From Lucifuga dentata (lineage: Eukaryota > Chordata > Actinopteri > Ophidiiformes > Bythitidae), in the NCBI GenBank assembly GCA_014773175.1, contig VXCM01002524.1:1-64000 (forward strand): a stretch of 64,000 nt of DNA, given 5' to 3'. The notes under the pieces were generated by a model. The model searched no databases, had not been told where the DNA came from, and saw only the letters and a program-made list of their open reading frames with translations. Made by a program: the position numbers and the translations under genes. This document shows, in pieces, positions 38,420 through 50,921 of this stretch. Each line of letters opens with the position of its first letter. Positions within the stretch are counted from its first letter, which is position 1.

Positions 38420-41400
38420 CAGCACATGATTTACTGTCCTTATGTCTTAATTAAATTGTTTCAGCAAAGTCAATCTTAGAGAAAGAGAGGGAGGAAGGGA
38501 GAGAGAGAGGGAAGAGGTAAAGAGCAGTGCATACAAATTAGATGACAGACAGAAGAAAGCAGGGAAGGAGAAAAGATACGGAGATAAATTTGTTGCGAAA
38601 TACATCTAAAAGAAACAAAGCGCTCAGGAGACAGAAGTAAAGTGAGACAGAAAGAGGTTTTGTCGGTTTGCTGGGCGAGCAGCTGTAGCTGGCTTGAATT
38701 CCACCTGAAGATAAACTGTAAGACACCTTTACAGCTCACAACAGCTTCTTTTCTGTGTGTGTGTGTGTGTGAGCAGCCAGTTGGACTACAACCACATCAG
38801 CTGTATTGAAGATGGAGCCTTCCGAGCATTACGTGACCTGGAAGTGCTGTGAGTACCTCTTCATCCTCTTCATCCCCTCTCATCCTAACAACAGATGATT
38901 GGAAAAGTGAAGACTAACAATATCTGATATCAATAAGATAAAGACTTAGTTGACCTTTAAATGACTGTGTTGTCTGCGCAGCATCTGAAAAGAGTGGTTT
39001 CATATGCATCCAGGAATGACAGTGAATGCTCTGATTCTGTTGTATGACTGCATATAGATCAATTTATTAGTTCAGCAGATCATTAGAAGTTTTAAAGGAC
39101 CATACCGTCATTTTGCATGTATGAGTCTAAAAACATTCAATTTTCATACAAGTAAGGATATTGACAATCATTTCCCAAAGCATACTGCTGGAACGGTAAA
39201 TTAAAAATGTTTTTCCTACCTTCCAGACCGCCATTGGTTTCAGTTCATTCTGGTATGCTATTAAAATCAACTTACTGATTTTTGAAACATTCTTGGGATA
39301 GGTAATCCATCATCGCGAACTAGACGTGTATTCAAGTTTTTTTGAAGTTTTATAATTTTAGAGATTAAGCACAATAAAAAGCAAGGAGTGAATGTATGTA
39401 TCCACCAGGGAATATAGTCCCAAAAGAAGACCTATATTTATCGAAAATTTAAATAACTGTGACTTCATAAGGCTGCATAACTATTAGCAAGCAAAACATC
39501 GATTTTTAAGGTTTGGTGTATCACTTGAATATTTAATTTTGAAAGATTAAGAGATTTTGCAAAAATATCAGGAAAGCTGAAACACGGTTTTATCCTTTGG
39601 GAAATGATTGTCAGTAACTTTATGTGTATGAAAATTGAATATATTAGGTTCAAACATGCAAAATGGCTGGTATGGTCCTTTAAGAAGCTTGTTGATATTC
39701 TCAACAAGAGGCAGATTTTTATTTTTAGCATTTGCAGATACTAGTTCTGTGGTCGGGAATTCTATTTTCCAGGCCTGGAAATGTTTTGGAAAATTATGAA
39801 ATATCCCAAATGTTTTGAAAAGGTCATTGAAATTTTTTTTTTTTAATTAATTTTTAATTAGTTTTTAGTGCATCTCACCCTAAATACCTTTAAATCAAAT
39901 ATACTATAAATGGTAGTTGAATTAAACTGAGAGGTATAATACAGGTAAAATACCACTTATTCGTGAGTTTGGGATTTTTCAAGACCTATTATCACAATCC
40001 AGTTTACACGTTTGTTTTTTTTGTGATTAATTTCAAATCATCCATCAGGTTTATATCAAAAAGCTGATTTTTTATTAGCTTGCCAAAAAATTGCACACTA
40101 TTAACGTCTACCAAGGTGCTGTAAAACAGGCTGACTTCCAAACAGTTCAAGCAGGACTTATGGGAATTCTGTGGTCATTTAGCCAAATTAAAGCTGTAAC
40201 AGAGAATAAGATGATAAGCTAGTAATGCAATAATAATCATATCATTCCCTCTGCAAATTTTGCACATTTTGTAGAGATGAGATGGGACTTTGTAAGATTT
40301 TAGGTTACATAACGAATAAAATTAATAATGGCTGCATTCCATTTAGGTCTGCCTGTGTCAAGGCTCTGGCGCTAAGCATGTTAGTTCCCTGACATGGCTT
40401 ATAGGCACATATAAGGGGAAAAGAGCCTTCATTTCAGTGTTTTTCCTGCTATGACAAGTCCAATTGTCCACTGTAAGAAAAGCCTGTTGCAATACACGCC
40501 ATTCAACAGTCTGTCTTCTGCTCCCCTTCACTCACAAAGCCATTTATTCATGTGCATGAATAATTGAATATGTAGTATAATAACCCCATGACAACCTTTC
40601 CAGTCTGTCTCCTTGCCTTATCCCTAGTGTATGCTGGGATACGCTACTACCCTTAATGGCCCCAAAAAAGGAATAAGCCTAATAAGCAGAATTTTGAATC
40701 TGTACGTTTTCTTCTCCTCAGCACTCTTAACAACAACAACATCAGCCGGCTGTCCGTGGCCAGTTTCAACCACATGCCAAAGCTCCGGACCTTGTAAGTG
40801 GTGCTGCTGAGTTTTTCTTGCAAATTACCATCCTGAGGAGAAAGATTTGTTTCCTCTGCATCTGTTTGTGCAGCTAATTGATCGATCTGTACTTACATTT
40901 CTCCCTCCTTCTCCTTCCTCACTGATCTTGTCTCCCCCATCTTCGGGTCTCTCCCTCCCTCCTTCCCACCAATTGTCTACCCGCTTTCCCCCGATCCTCC
41001 CTTACTCCCATCTCCTCTTCACCACCTCCTCACCCTCTTCTTCATCCTTCCTTTCTACCCTCCTCCTTCTATCCCCCAGCCGCCTGCACTCCAACAACCT
41101 GCAGTGTGACTGCCATGTGGCCTGGCTGTCAGAGTGGCTGCGACAGCGCCCTCGTTTGGGCCTCTACACGCAGTGCATGGCCCCGCCGCACTTGAGGGGT
41201 CACAATGTGGCTGAGGTGCAGAAGAAGGAGTTTGTCTGCTCAGGTAGGCGGAGAGACAAGGAGAGATTCCATATAAGTAGCATTGTTGTCTGTCTTGACT
41301 TAAATCCTCTTGCTGTTTTATGTGGCAAACCCTTTTGTTTTGTTTTTTGTTTTTTTGTTTTTTTTTTTTGCTTTGTCTCTTTTGTTTTCTCTTGCATTTC

Positions 41401-41852
41401 AAGATTGGAATGAAGGCAAGTACTCCATCCTCCACTCCATGGCTTGGGCTTATCCCATAAATTGCATTTGCTGAAATGTTTACTGACAAATAAGTTTGTG
41501 GACACGAAATAACACCTAATGCAAGAGCACAAGATTGAAATTATATTGTAGATAGAGAAGGTCAGTATCTCTCTCTCTCTCACCTGCTCACAGCTTTGAG
41601 TTTCGCCACTGAATACTGCTTGAATGTGCTCTATGTTTGGGATTTTCACTGTTTAGGCTTTTATCCATGGATAATATTGCCCCTCTGTCTCTGTGCAGGT
41701 CACCAGTCTTCATCATCTTCCTGCAGTGTGTTACAGTGCCCAGAGTCCTGCACTTGCAGTAACAACATTGTGGACTGCAGAGGGAAGGGACTGACAGAAA
41801 TACCTACCAACCTGCCTGAAACCATTACTGAGATGTAAAATATACACTCTTT

Positions 41853-41912
<60 letters not shown>

Positions 41913-44882
41913 NACACACACACACACACACTCCTGCATCTGCACTCAGCACAGTGATCTTTCTCCTTTACTGTTTGCTCTTCTGCTGTGCTTTTCTTTC
42001 TTTTTCCCCTCTCTCTTTCCACCTTTCTTTTTCTGTCTGTGCAACGGAATAAAACCACACATCTGTGAAATGAGAAAGCTCAGTCATGCAGCTCTCCTAT
42101 GAAAATAATGAAGGGATGAGGTAGAAAGAATCCGGAGATTAATCTGACGGTCAAGACAGATCGCATCTCTAGCTAGAAGGGAGCCTCAAGAAAAGAGGAT
42201 GGATTCGAGTCTTACACCAGATTTATACTCATAAAGTACTAAGAGTGTGAATAATACAATACTTTACAATAGAGTACAACTGCATGATTAGTCACAATGT
42301 AAAGAAAAGGCTGGAGTGAGGCTGAAATGAAAAACATTTTAGGGAAATGTTTCACAATTGGATGGTTGGTTTGCAAATCACGTTCCAAAGCCTTTCATGT
42401 CACAGTGGCTGAACATGGGAAATGTGTTGAGAACATTTGTTTGGTTCTGTTTTTCTTTTATTTGTCCTTCATCTCCCACCCACTCTCTTTCCTGGCCTGG
42501 CTTCATTTGTTTGGCCATGACTGACTCAGAGTTAGACTGGCACTGAAGGGAGAGCCCAGATAGTTTAAAGGACCATACCGGCGATCAGGCATGTTTGATC
42601 CCAATATATACACCCTGTATATATGTTAAGTTACTGACAACCAATTTCCAAAACATTAAACCGTATTTTAGTTTTCCTGTTATTTTTTCAAATCCTCTAA
42701 TCTTTCAGAATCAAATATTCAGGTGATACACCCACCTTAAAATTCAACCACTTTAGCACAATTGAGAAGGCATGGTTATTTTAATTTCTCGGTAAAATCT
42801 GACTTCTCCTGGGACTATATTACCTGGCGGAGAAATATATTCTTTTCCATGCAGCTCCTTGTTGGTCTGATTAAATAAAGTTACTTCAACAAAAAAACAA
42901 ATAGACATAATGTTCGCTGTGATGAATTACAGATCTCAAGCATTTTTCGAGTCTCTTCAAGTTGATTTTAATGGAATGAACTGAAACCAGCCTGGAAGGT
43001 AGGGAAAACAATTCTAAAATTTACCACTAAAGTAGTATATTTTGGGAAATGGTTGTCAGCAATGTAATGTGTATGTGGATTATATATATTGGGCTCAAAC
43101 ATGCACAATCACCGGAATGGTCCTTTGAGACAGAGCTGTGTGTGCGTATGAATGCACATGTTAAAGAGAGCAGAAGATCAGAGAAACATGACAGATTTTG
43201 GCACCCATCATCAAAGCGTTTTTTATCTGGGAAAGTTCCCCTTAAAGTCAGAGCCGCTGGGAATCCGCAGCAAGGAAACAGCAGCGATAACTCTGTGATA
43301 TGGGAATGTTAATGTTGTTCCTCAATGGTCTGTGTGTATGTTTGGTTCCAGACGACTGGAGCAGAACGCCATCAAGGTGATTCCAGCTGGAGCCTTTTCT
43401 CCTTATAAGAAGCTGCGCAGGATGTAAGTAGATGAGGAGATTGTACACCAAGTCAGCGATCCACAAAAAAAAACTCTGCTCCTCTTGTGTTTTCGCCTTG
43501 TCTCGCCTCCATTTTTCACTTTCTCCATCTCTCTCTTTCTCTGCTTCTTGTTTCCTTTTCGTTCGCTCTGTTCTTTCTCTCTCACTTTGCAGAGACTTGA
43601 GTAACAATCAGATATCCGAGTTGGCCTCCGATGCCTTCCAAGGTCTGCGCTCGCTCAACTCTCTGTGAGTACTGTGGGATATGTTTATTTGAGATATTTT
43701 TTTTTTCTAAATGCCTCATAACAACCTTTTGAATCTCACGAGGAATATCTAAACTCTTTGGCCGGATTCACATAACAAGCGTTGAGCATTGCCGCTGACC
43801 TGGGCATTCAGCATTCTGCTTGCACATGAGCAGAGTCTGATGGTTACCATGGACTGTAAAGACAGGATGTAGCCTAGACACGATCTTTGCACATTCGTGG
43901 TTAAAATCGGATTTCGGTTTCGACTTGGGTAGCGACATGAAAAAACAAAAATGCTCTTCTTATTAGGAGAAGAAAAGCAAAAAAAAAATGGCAAATGTGG
44001 GTGCATGAAACCTCACATTTCAGACACTATATTAACAATTTCCAAACCTGATGTCCCTGTCTGACTGCTGACATTTTGCCAAACAAGTGTCTTTATTATT
44101 ACTCTTTTTTTGTTTAACCAGATCATGATATGATTTTAAAGTTGTGTTGTATACTCTACAGCAGGGATCCCCAACTGGCGGCCCATGGGCCACATTTGGC
44201 CCACGGGCCAATGAGAGAAAAAGATTATTATTATTATTATCAGATTATAAGCTTCTCCTCCATTGTTGTGGCACTTCTGGTTATGTGACATACAGCAGCT
44301 CTCTGATTGGTTGTACGTTGGAAAGGTCAGCGTCGGAAAGGTCAAGGTTCATTTAAATGAACTTTGAGCACCACGTCAAAACGGAGAATCTGAGCATCGC
44401 ACGGCACTCAAGGTGGCGTGACATGATGTTAGGAGTCACTGCTCCTCAATACACAATAATGGAACGCCTAGGTCAGCGCAACGCTCAATGCTTAACATGT
44501 GAATCCGGCCTTATTATTCCAAATCCCTGGAATCCCCCTCAAAATGAGTCCCTTAGCAGTAAAAAGGAAGATTTCTGTTAGGAAACCGTAGTAGAATAGC
44601 AATTCTGATGCAAAAGGAGACCACTTTTTTATGAGTCATTTTAGGTCCACTTTTTTAGTCGAATAACAGTACGTTTGGCTTCCTCCTTGCCTGAGTCTGG
44701 GGTCAGACGTTCTGCTTTGCGTGTGAAGCTTTGGAAAGGAAAATGGAGAGAAAGATGTAGAGTTAGTTCATGAAGGAGTTATATTAAGGTCTCGTCTCTC
44801 CAAAGTCAATAATTCATAAACGCTGAATTGCTGAATGGAGGCTTCTGCCACCTCATTACACATTCACCACAGAGAGAATAGG

Positions 44883-44914
<32 letters not shown>

Positions 44915-45257
44915 ACACACATACACAAGTTCATGCTGACACACCACATACAGTATGGCTTTCGCATTAGCCTGCACTGTGTGTTCGTTGTGCGTCTGCA
45001 TTTGGTTGGAGGATGTAAATGAACCATCGATCCCATCAGTGTGTGCGTGTATGTGTGTGTACATGGGTGACCGCGTCATCGTGATAAAGCGTGTGTGCGA
45101 GGCATAAATGAAGCGTCCACTCCCCGCATCTTGTGTTTCCCAACCTCAGGTCTCTCAGGGACAACCACTCAGCACAATGAAATAAAAGCCAATCTAAAAC
45201 ACATGTCTTCAGACTGCCTGCACACGCTGCTTCACTCAGCGTGGAGATGATTGATAA

Positions 45258-45299
<42 letters not shown>

Positions 45300-46773
45300 T
45301 TGTTAAGTAAAGCAGTGGCAGTCACAGCCTTGACCTGTTTGTGTGTGTAATCTGATGTATTTATAGAGAACCTTTCTCAGATAACAGCACTCATTGCAGC
45401 CAGATTCACGGTTCATTCATTTCATTGTGACATTTATATGAAAAATGTTTATATCTGATTTTCTGCTCTACTTATATTTCTACTTTATATCGTGCGTGCT
45501 AACTGCAGCCAGTATTAACCCATTTAAATCCCACCAGTCACAGTTTGAAGCACAGCGTTGTTTTAAGATTGTAAAACTCTAAACGACTTGGTGATGTGTT
45601 TGTGAAGGAAAAGGAAAACAGTAGTAAAGAAATTTGTTTCGATTTCATATGAACAACATAATTTATATTTATTATAATAATTTGTAAAGCTTCTATAATT
45701 GATATTTTAAGAAGACTGTATTACCAAATTTATATCATGCTTCCATAACTTAAAATGTATAAACAAAAATTAAGTAAATTTACTATCCTTCCCTATTTTA
45801 TTATGTCCTATTCTTCTTTTGTCTTATTACTTATTTATTTTATTCTCCTATTTTATTAATTTAGGTATTCATTTTTTTTTTTTTTTTTTTTNTTTTTTTT
45901 TTTTTTTTTTTACCTAATTACACTTATTTTTACCAAGGGTTTTACTGAATTTTCCTATTTTTTTACTTTATATGCTATGATTGCTTCTGAATTTTATTTT
46001 CGTTATTTTTATTTTTTTTTATCTTATCAATATTTTGATTCCCACAATATGTTTTATTTTGTTTTGTTTTGTTTTATTTTCCTTATTTTTATTTGTATAT
46101 GCATTGGTCTTCATTGTGTTTTTTTCCTGCTGTTTGTTGTTTTTTTTTTTTTTTTNTTTTTTTTTTTTTTTGTTTTTTTTTTTAGTGACTGATCCAGTTT
46201 ATTTTAGTAAAATGTCTCTGACGACACTTTGGGTTGCATTTGATGTAGGAAAAATCCTGTACAAATAAAATTTGAATTACTGTTACTAATTTTATGTTTT
46301 AAAACTACCATAAACTATCATATCATTTCTATTTTTATATATTTCTATGTATCCTGCTGAATAACAGATAAACTGAAGTCATTGGAGGCTTTGCAGTTTC
46401 CCACTGGTTACAATAGTGACAGTGAACAAAATACATATTTTCACTAACTTTTAATGAAAAATTTTAGATTTCTGATGTATTGAGCCAAGGAATAAAATCC
46501 ATGTACTCATATAACAAGGAATTATTTGGGACTAAATTGGTCTGACATACAGCTGATACATTAAAAGTTACATTCTCATCTTTTGTTTTCTCCTGAGTAT
46601 ATTTTTAAATATACTTTATATGTTACTAGTAGTACTATTTCACACTGTGTGGTCATATTCATCATTTATTCACGTGCTGTGTGTTCTCCACAGGGTGCTA
46701 TATGGGAACAAGATCACCGAGATTTCCAAAGGATTATTTGAGGGACTATTTTCTCTGCAGCTACTGTAAGCAG

Positions 46774-46806
<33 letters not shown>

Positions 46807-48115
46807 CGCACACACACTCAGACTTACGCTGAGCTCACATCCGCATCTCATTGATATTCAACAGAAAAATGCTTAGCTGGAACATTTTCATCAGAGTGGA
46901 GACATCATGATTGAAAACCATCACCACTGACCTGTAACAATGGAAACTCTCATTGAAGAATGATAACAGGATAAGCCATCATCCTCCGTCTCTCTCTGTT
47001 CTTCTCTCTCTCTCTCTCTCTCTCTTTCCTTCTGTCTCTTTTTTTCTTTAAGGTTACTGAATGCTAATAAGATAGCCTGCCTGCGTGTGGATGCATTTCA
47101 GGACCTACACAACCTCAATCTGCTCTCGCTGTATGACAACAAGCTCCAGACCATTGCTAAAGGAACATTCGCATCACTAAGAGCCATACAAACACTGTAC
47201 GTACATGCATGCACACACACACACACACGTAGACCAGATATATAGTTTTCCCTCCAACAATCATCATAATATGAACAACTCACAACAATAACAGAAATTA
47301 AATTATATTTTGTAGCTTTCTGATTTGCAGGAAAAAAATCCTTATTAAAGCACATGAATACAGTTAGAAAAACAATTATTGGTTATGGCTCTTGTTTTTT
47401 TGTTGTTTGTTGATGTATGTTTCTTATTCACATTGTTTAAACCTTGCAGCCTGTGAAAATCACCAGTAAAAGGCAGGTCTCTGTCAACTTTTTCTAAATC
47501 CACAAAATTTAGCATTGATGAATTAGCAATCAAACAAACCTTGACCACAAAAGTGGCAAATGCTGAACAGTGGCTGTTTTTTGTCTTTTTTGAGACATGT
47601 ATTACTTTCTAGATCCTTTTTGCTCCCCCCCACTGTCACCTAGTGTAAGAAATTTGCCGCTCTTATTACCTTCGCCATGGAGGTTATGTGACCACTTTTT
47701 GTTTTTTTATTGGGAATTTTGTTGGCCTTAGTGGAGGTATGCATTCTTGGAGTGCCTTCTTGTTATCAAAAGTTCTTCTGGGATATCTAAGACATTACTA
47801 AGCGAGGTAGATGTAGATGAGATATGCTGAGGTAAAAAGTGGATACAACACATTATAATTATAATATTATTTATAATTAAATTAGAAATTAGAATTATAA
47901 TATCTGGAAAATAACTTCACAAAGATTCACAAAAAAATATTTTTAAAAAAGTCACAAAATATCTCCTGTCATGCAGGATTTGCATCACAGACCAATGTAT
48001 AACAGGTGGAATTGTCCTTTAATTGATGGCTTTAGTGGATTAATTATCCTGAGAATACAAATTACCTCCATGTCTGCTTTCATTCTTTCTGAAAACAACG
48101 GAACATATACACATG

Positions 48116-48169
<54 letters not shown>

Positions 48170-49862
48170 TGTGTGTGTGTGTGAATCAGTCACCTAGCTC
48201 AGAACCCATTTATCTGTGACTGCCATCTGAAGTGGCTGGCTGACTACCTGCAAGACAATCCCATTGAGACCAGCGGCGCCNTGTGACTGCCATCTGAAGT
48301 GGCTGGCTGACTACCTGCAAGACAATCCCATTGAGACCAGCGGCGCCCGCTGCAGCAGCCCACGACGGCTGGCCAACAAACGGATAGGACAGATCAAGAG
48401 CAAGAAGTTCCGCTGCTCAGGTACACACGCACATATCAGTGCACACACATACAAAGCTATGTGCCTACACGCACACGTTCTCACACAGATGTAACTGTTG
48501 CAGACATTCAAAATGATCTCCCTGCAAGACATTATTCAGAAGAATTTGGTTAGACTACACACACACACACACAGATTTTACCCTGCTTATCATTCTGTCT
48601 TCCTGCTAGTGCTGTTCCCTCAGACTGTCTCTACTAACATCAGCTCCCCTTTATCAGCAAGTTTTAATCTTTTATCACACACATGCAGAAAAAAAGGAAA
48701 AAAAAGAAAAAAAAATGAAAAAAGAAAAAACACATATGCAGACACGTGCACATGCACACACATAGACATACTGTACATAGAGCAAGTGGGTACGTCCTGC
48801 TATTCTTTGTCATATTTAGTTTGTTGTTTTTTTTTACTTGTCACCTCTCTCTCTCTCTCTCTCTCGCTCTCTCCATTAGCTAGAGAACAGTATTTCATCC
48901 CAGGTATTGTACATGGTTTGTGTGTGTGTGTGAAACACTGTTTTGGTTACTCACAGTTGATGCTGCACTCACACACTGCCACAGCTGCACTTTGAGCAAA
49001 CTGCCTGGATTTACACTATTTGAATGCCAAAATATTTTCCATTAATGGTCTAACATGCACAAAAATTATGGCTCATCATTGTCAGTTTTTAATTTAAAGA
49101 AGTATTTATTTTGGACATTAAAAAAGCAGGTAAAATTGGATTTTTCCCAGATCATCCTGTTTTGTTTTGTTTTTTTAAGTACTTTGAGGGACTTAATCAG
49201 CAGCTCATTTTTGTTTCATCACCATTTTTCCTGTTTGCTTTATATTAATGGAAGCATATTCCTCATCACAAGAGGACCTATTTACAGTAAATTGTAGTGA
49301 ACATGGGCATAAAGGTTTATGTCACCATGCTTTTGGAAGCATGTTGACATAAAATCTGGGTAGAAATTTAATTAAAATTATCTATTTTTTTTTAAGTATT
49401 AAAAACTGAAAATAATGAGCCTAAACCACAATGCATCAAGTCTCACAGCCACCAGATAGTCACACTTTTGTCCCCGCACTGAGTTTTCAATGGCAACGGT
49501 AACCTTGACGATAGCGAGAGAGAGATAGAGAGAGAGAAATAACCAAATTAACAAGCTGAGTTTGCTGTCAGTTGGTTTCTGCATGTGAGAATTGGTAGAA
49601 AAGAGTGTGTATTTGTACTGTAATTACAGAAAATCTGTTTAATACCAGCTCTCCTCGCTTCTTAGTACTGTACATCTAATGATCGCTAATGTATGATCGT
49701 GTGTCGGCTTCGCCCATCGCAGAACATCAAAAGGTCATGTGGTTACCGTGCTCAGAGGGGTGCTGGGAAATATGTAAATCAGACCGGCATATGAGATCAG
49801 TAGTATGGCTAAAGGTGGTCATTACCACAGCAACACATAGAGGAGTTACTGTGTGTGTGTGT

Positions 49863-49924
<62 letters not shown>

Positions 49925-50866
49925 GCGTGCGCATGCGCGTGTGTCTCGCTGCAGTCATTAACTCTGAAGCTCACCAGGGGGACAGAGGTTTCAAAGCCCG
50001 GATACCACATACAGGGCAAAGCTGAATAATTTAAGAACATTTGCAGTTGAAAAGTTGAATAAACATGTTTCATCCTGCGGTATGATCCATACTAAAATCA
50101 TTGAAACTACACAATGTCCCCTATTTCATGATGTATTATTTTTAAATCCAGTGTTTTATTAACACAAGCTCGTCATGTTGAAACGTGGATGTCTCGTTTC
50201 TAGTGTCGTTCCCTCTCATCACTTCTTATTTTAGTTCCATAAACATTGAACTCGTGATGAAGGTTTTAGCGACCGTTTGATGTTTCAAAAACCACAAAGC
50301 AAAATAATGTACTTGCACTTGTGAATCTTAATGACCGTCTCCATTTTATTCATCAGTACAGCAATTTGTTGCTCTGGTTACGTGTGCTTTTAGTCATCTC
50401 ACGATCCAAAAACAGGCTGGATCAGTCGAGCTTTACGCAAATGAGGCTGGGATGTGTGTTGGATGACAGCGTGCACCGTTACGTCACGTTTTACCCCCAC
50501 GACTCTCACTCTTCACGAGTCGTTACTCCCTTGAAAAAAAATCAATCACAAAAACATTGCAGCGTTTTTCATCAGCTTTTCTCCTGTTCAAATAAATGAG
50601 TGAAATCCCTTCTTCTTTCTCCTACTGCCTCTCTCACACACTCAGGAGTACACCATGTTGGCTGTAAGTAACACAAACACACACACTCTCTTGCGTCAAC
50701 TCTGAACCCCTAGCCTCTCGTCTCTGAGCCGCCTCTGACCTGGTCGCGCCACTGACCTCTAATAAAGTGACCTTTGACCCCTTCTGTGATTCCTTTTGTC
50801 TGTTTGCAACAACAAATATGAGAATATTAATGAAATTTACTTCACATCAGTGGTTCATTTATTTTT

Positions 50867-50921
<55 letters not shown>

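Noticed and set aside
41843..41959. Extension of exon 9 through the (CA)n run
   Set aside because: The frame stops at the donor (gtaaaa), and the joined reading frame continues correctly only with exon 10.
48215..48347. Tandem duplication in exon 14 as a real mutation or pseudogene
   Set aside because: The exact duplicate is joined by one N, as at many non-coding sites in this window, and the rest of the gene is intact.
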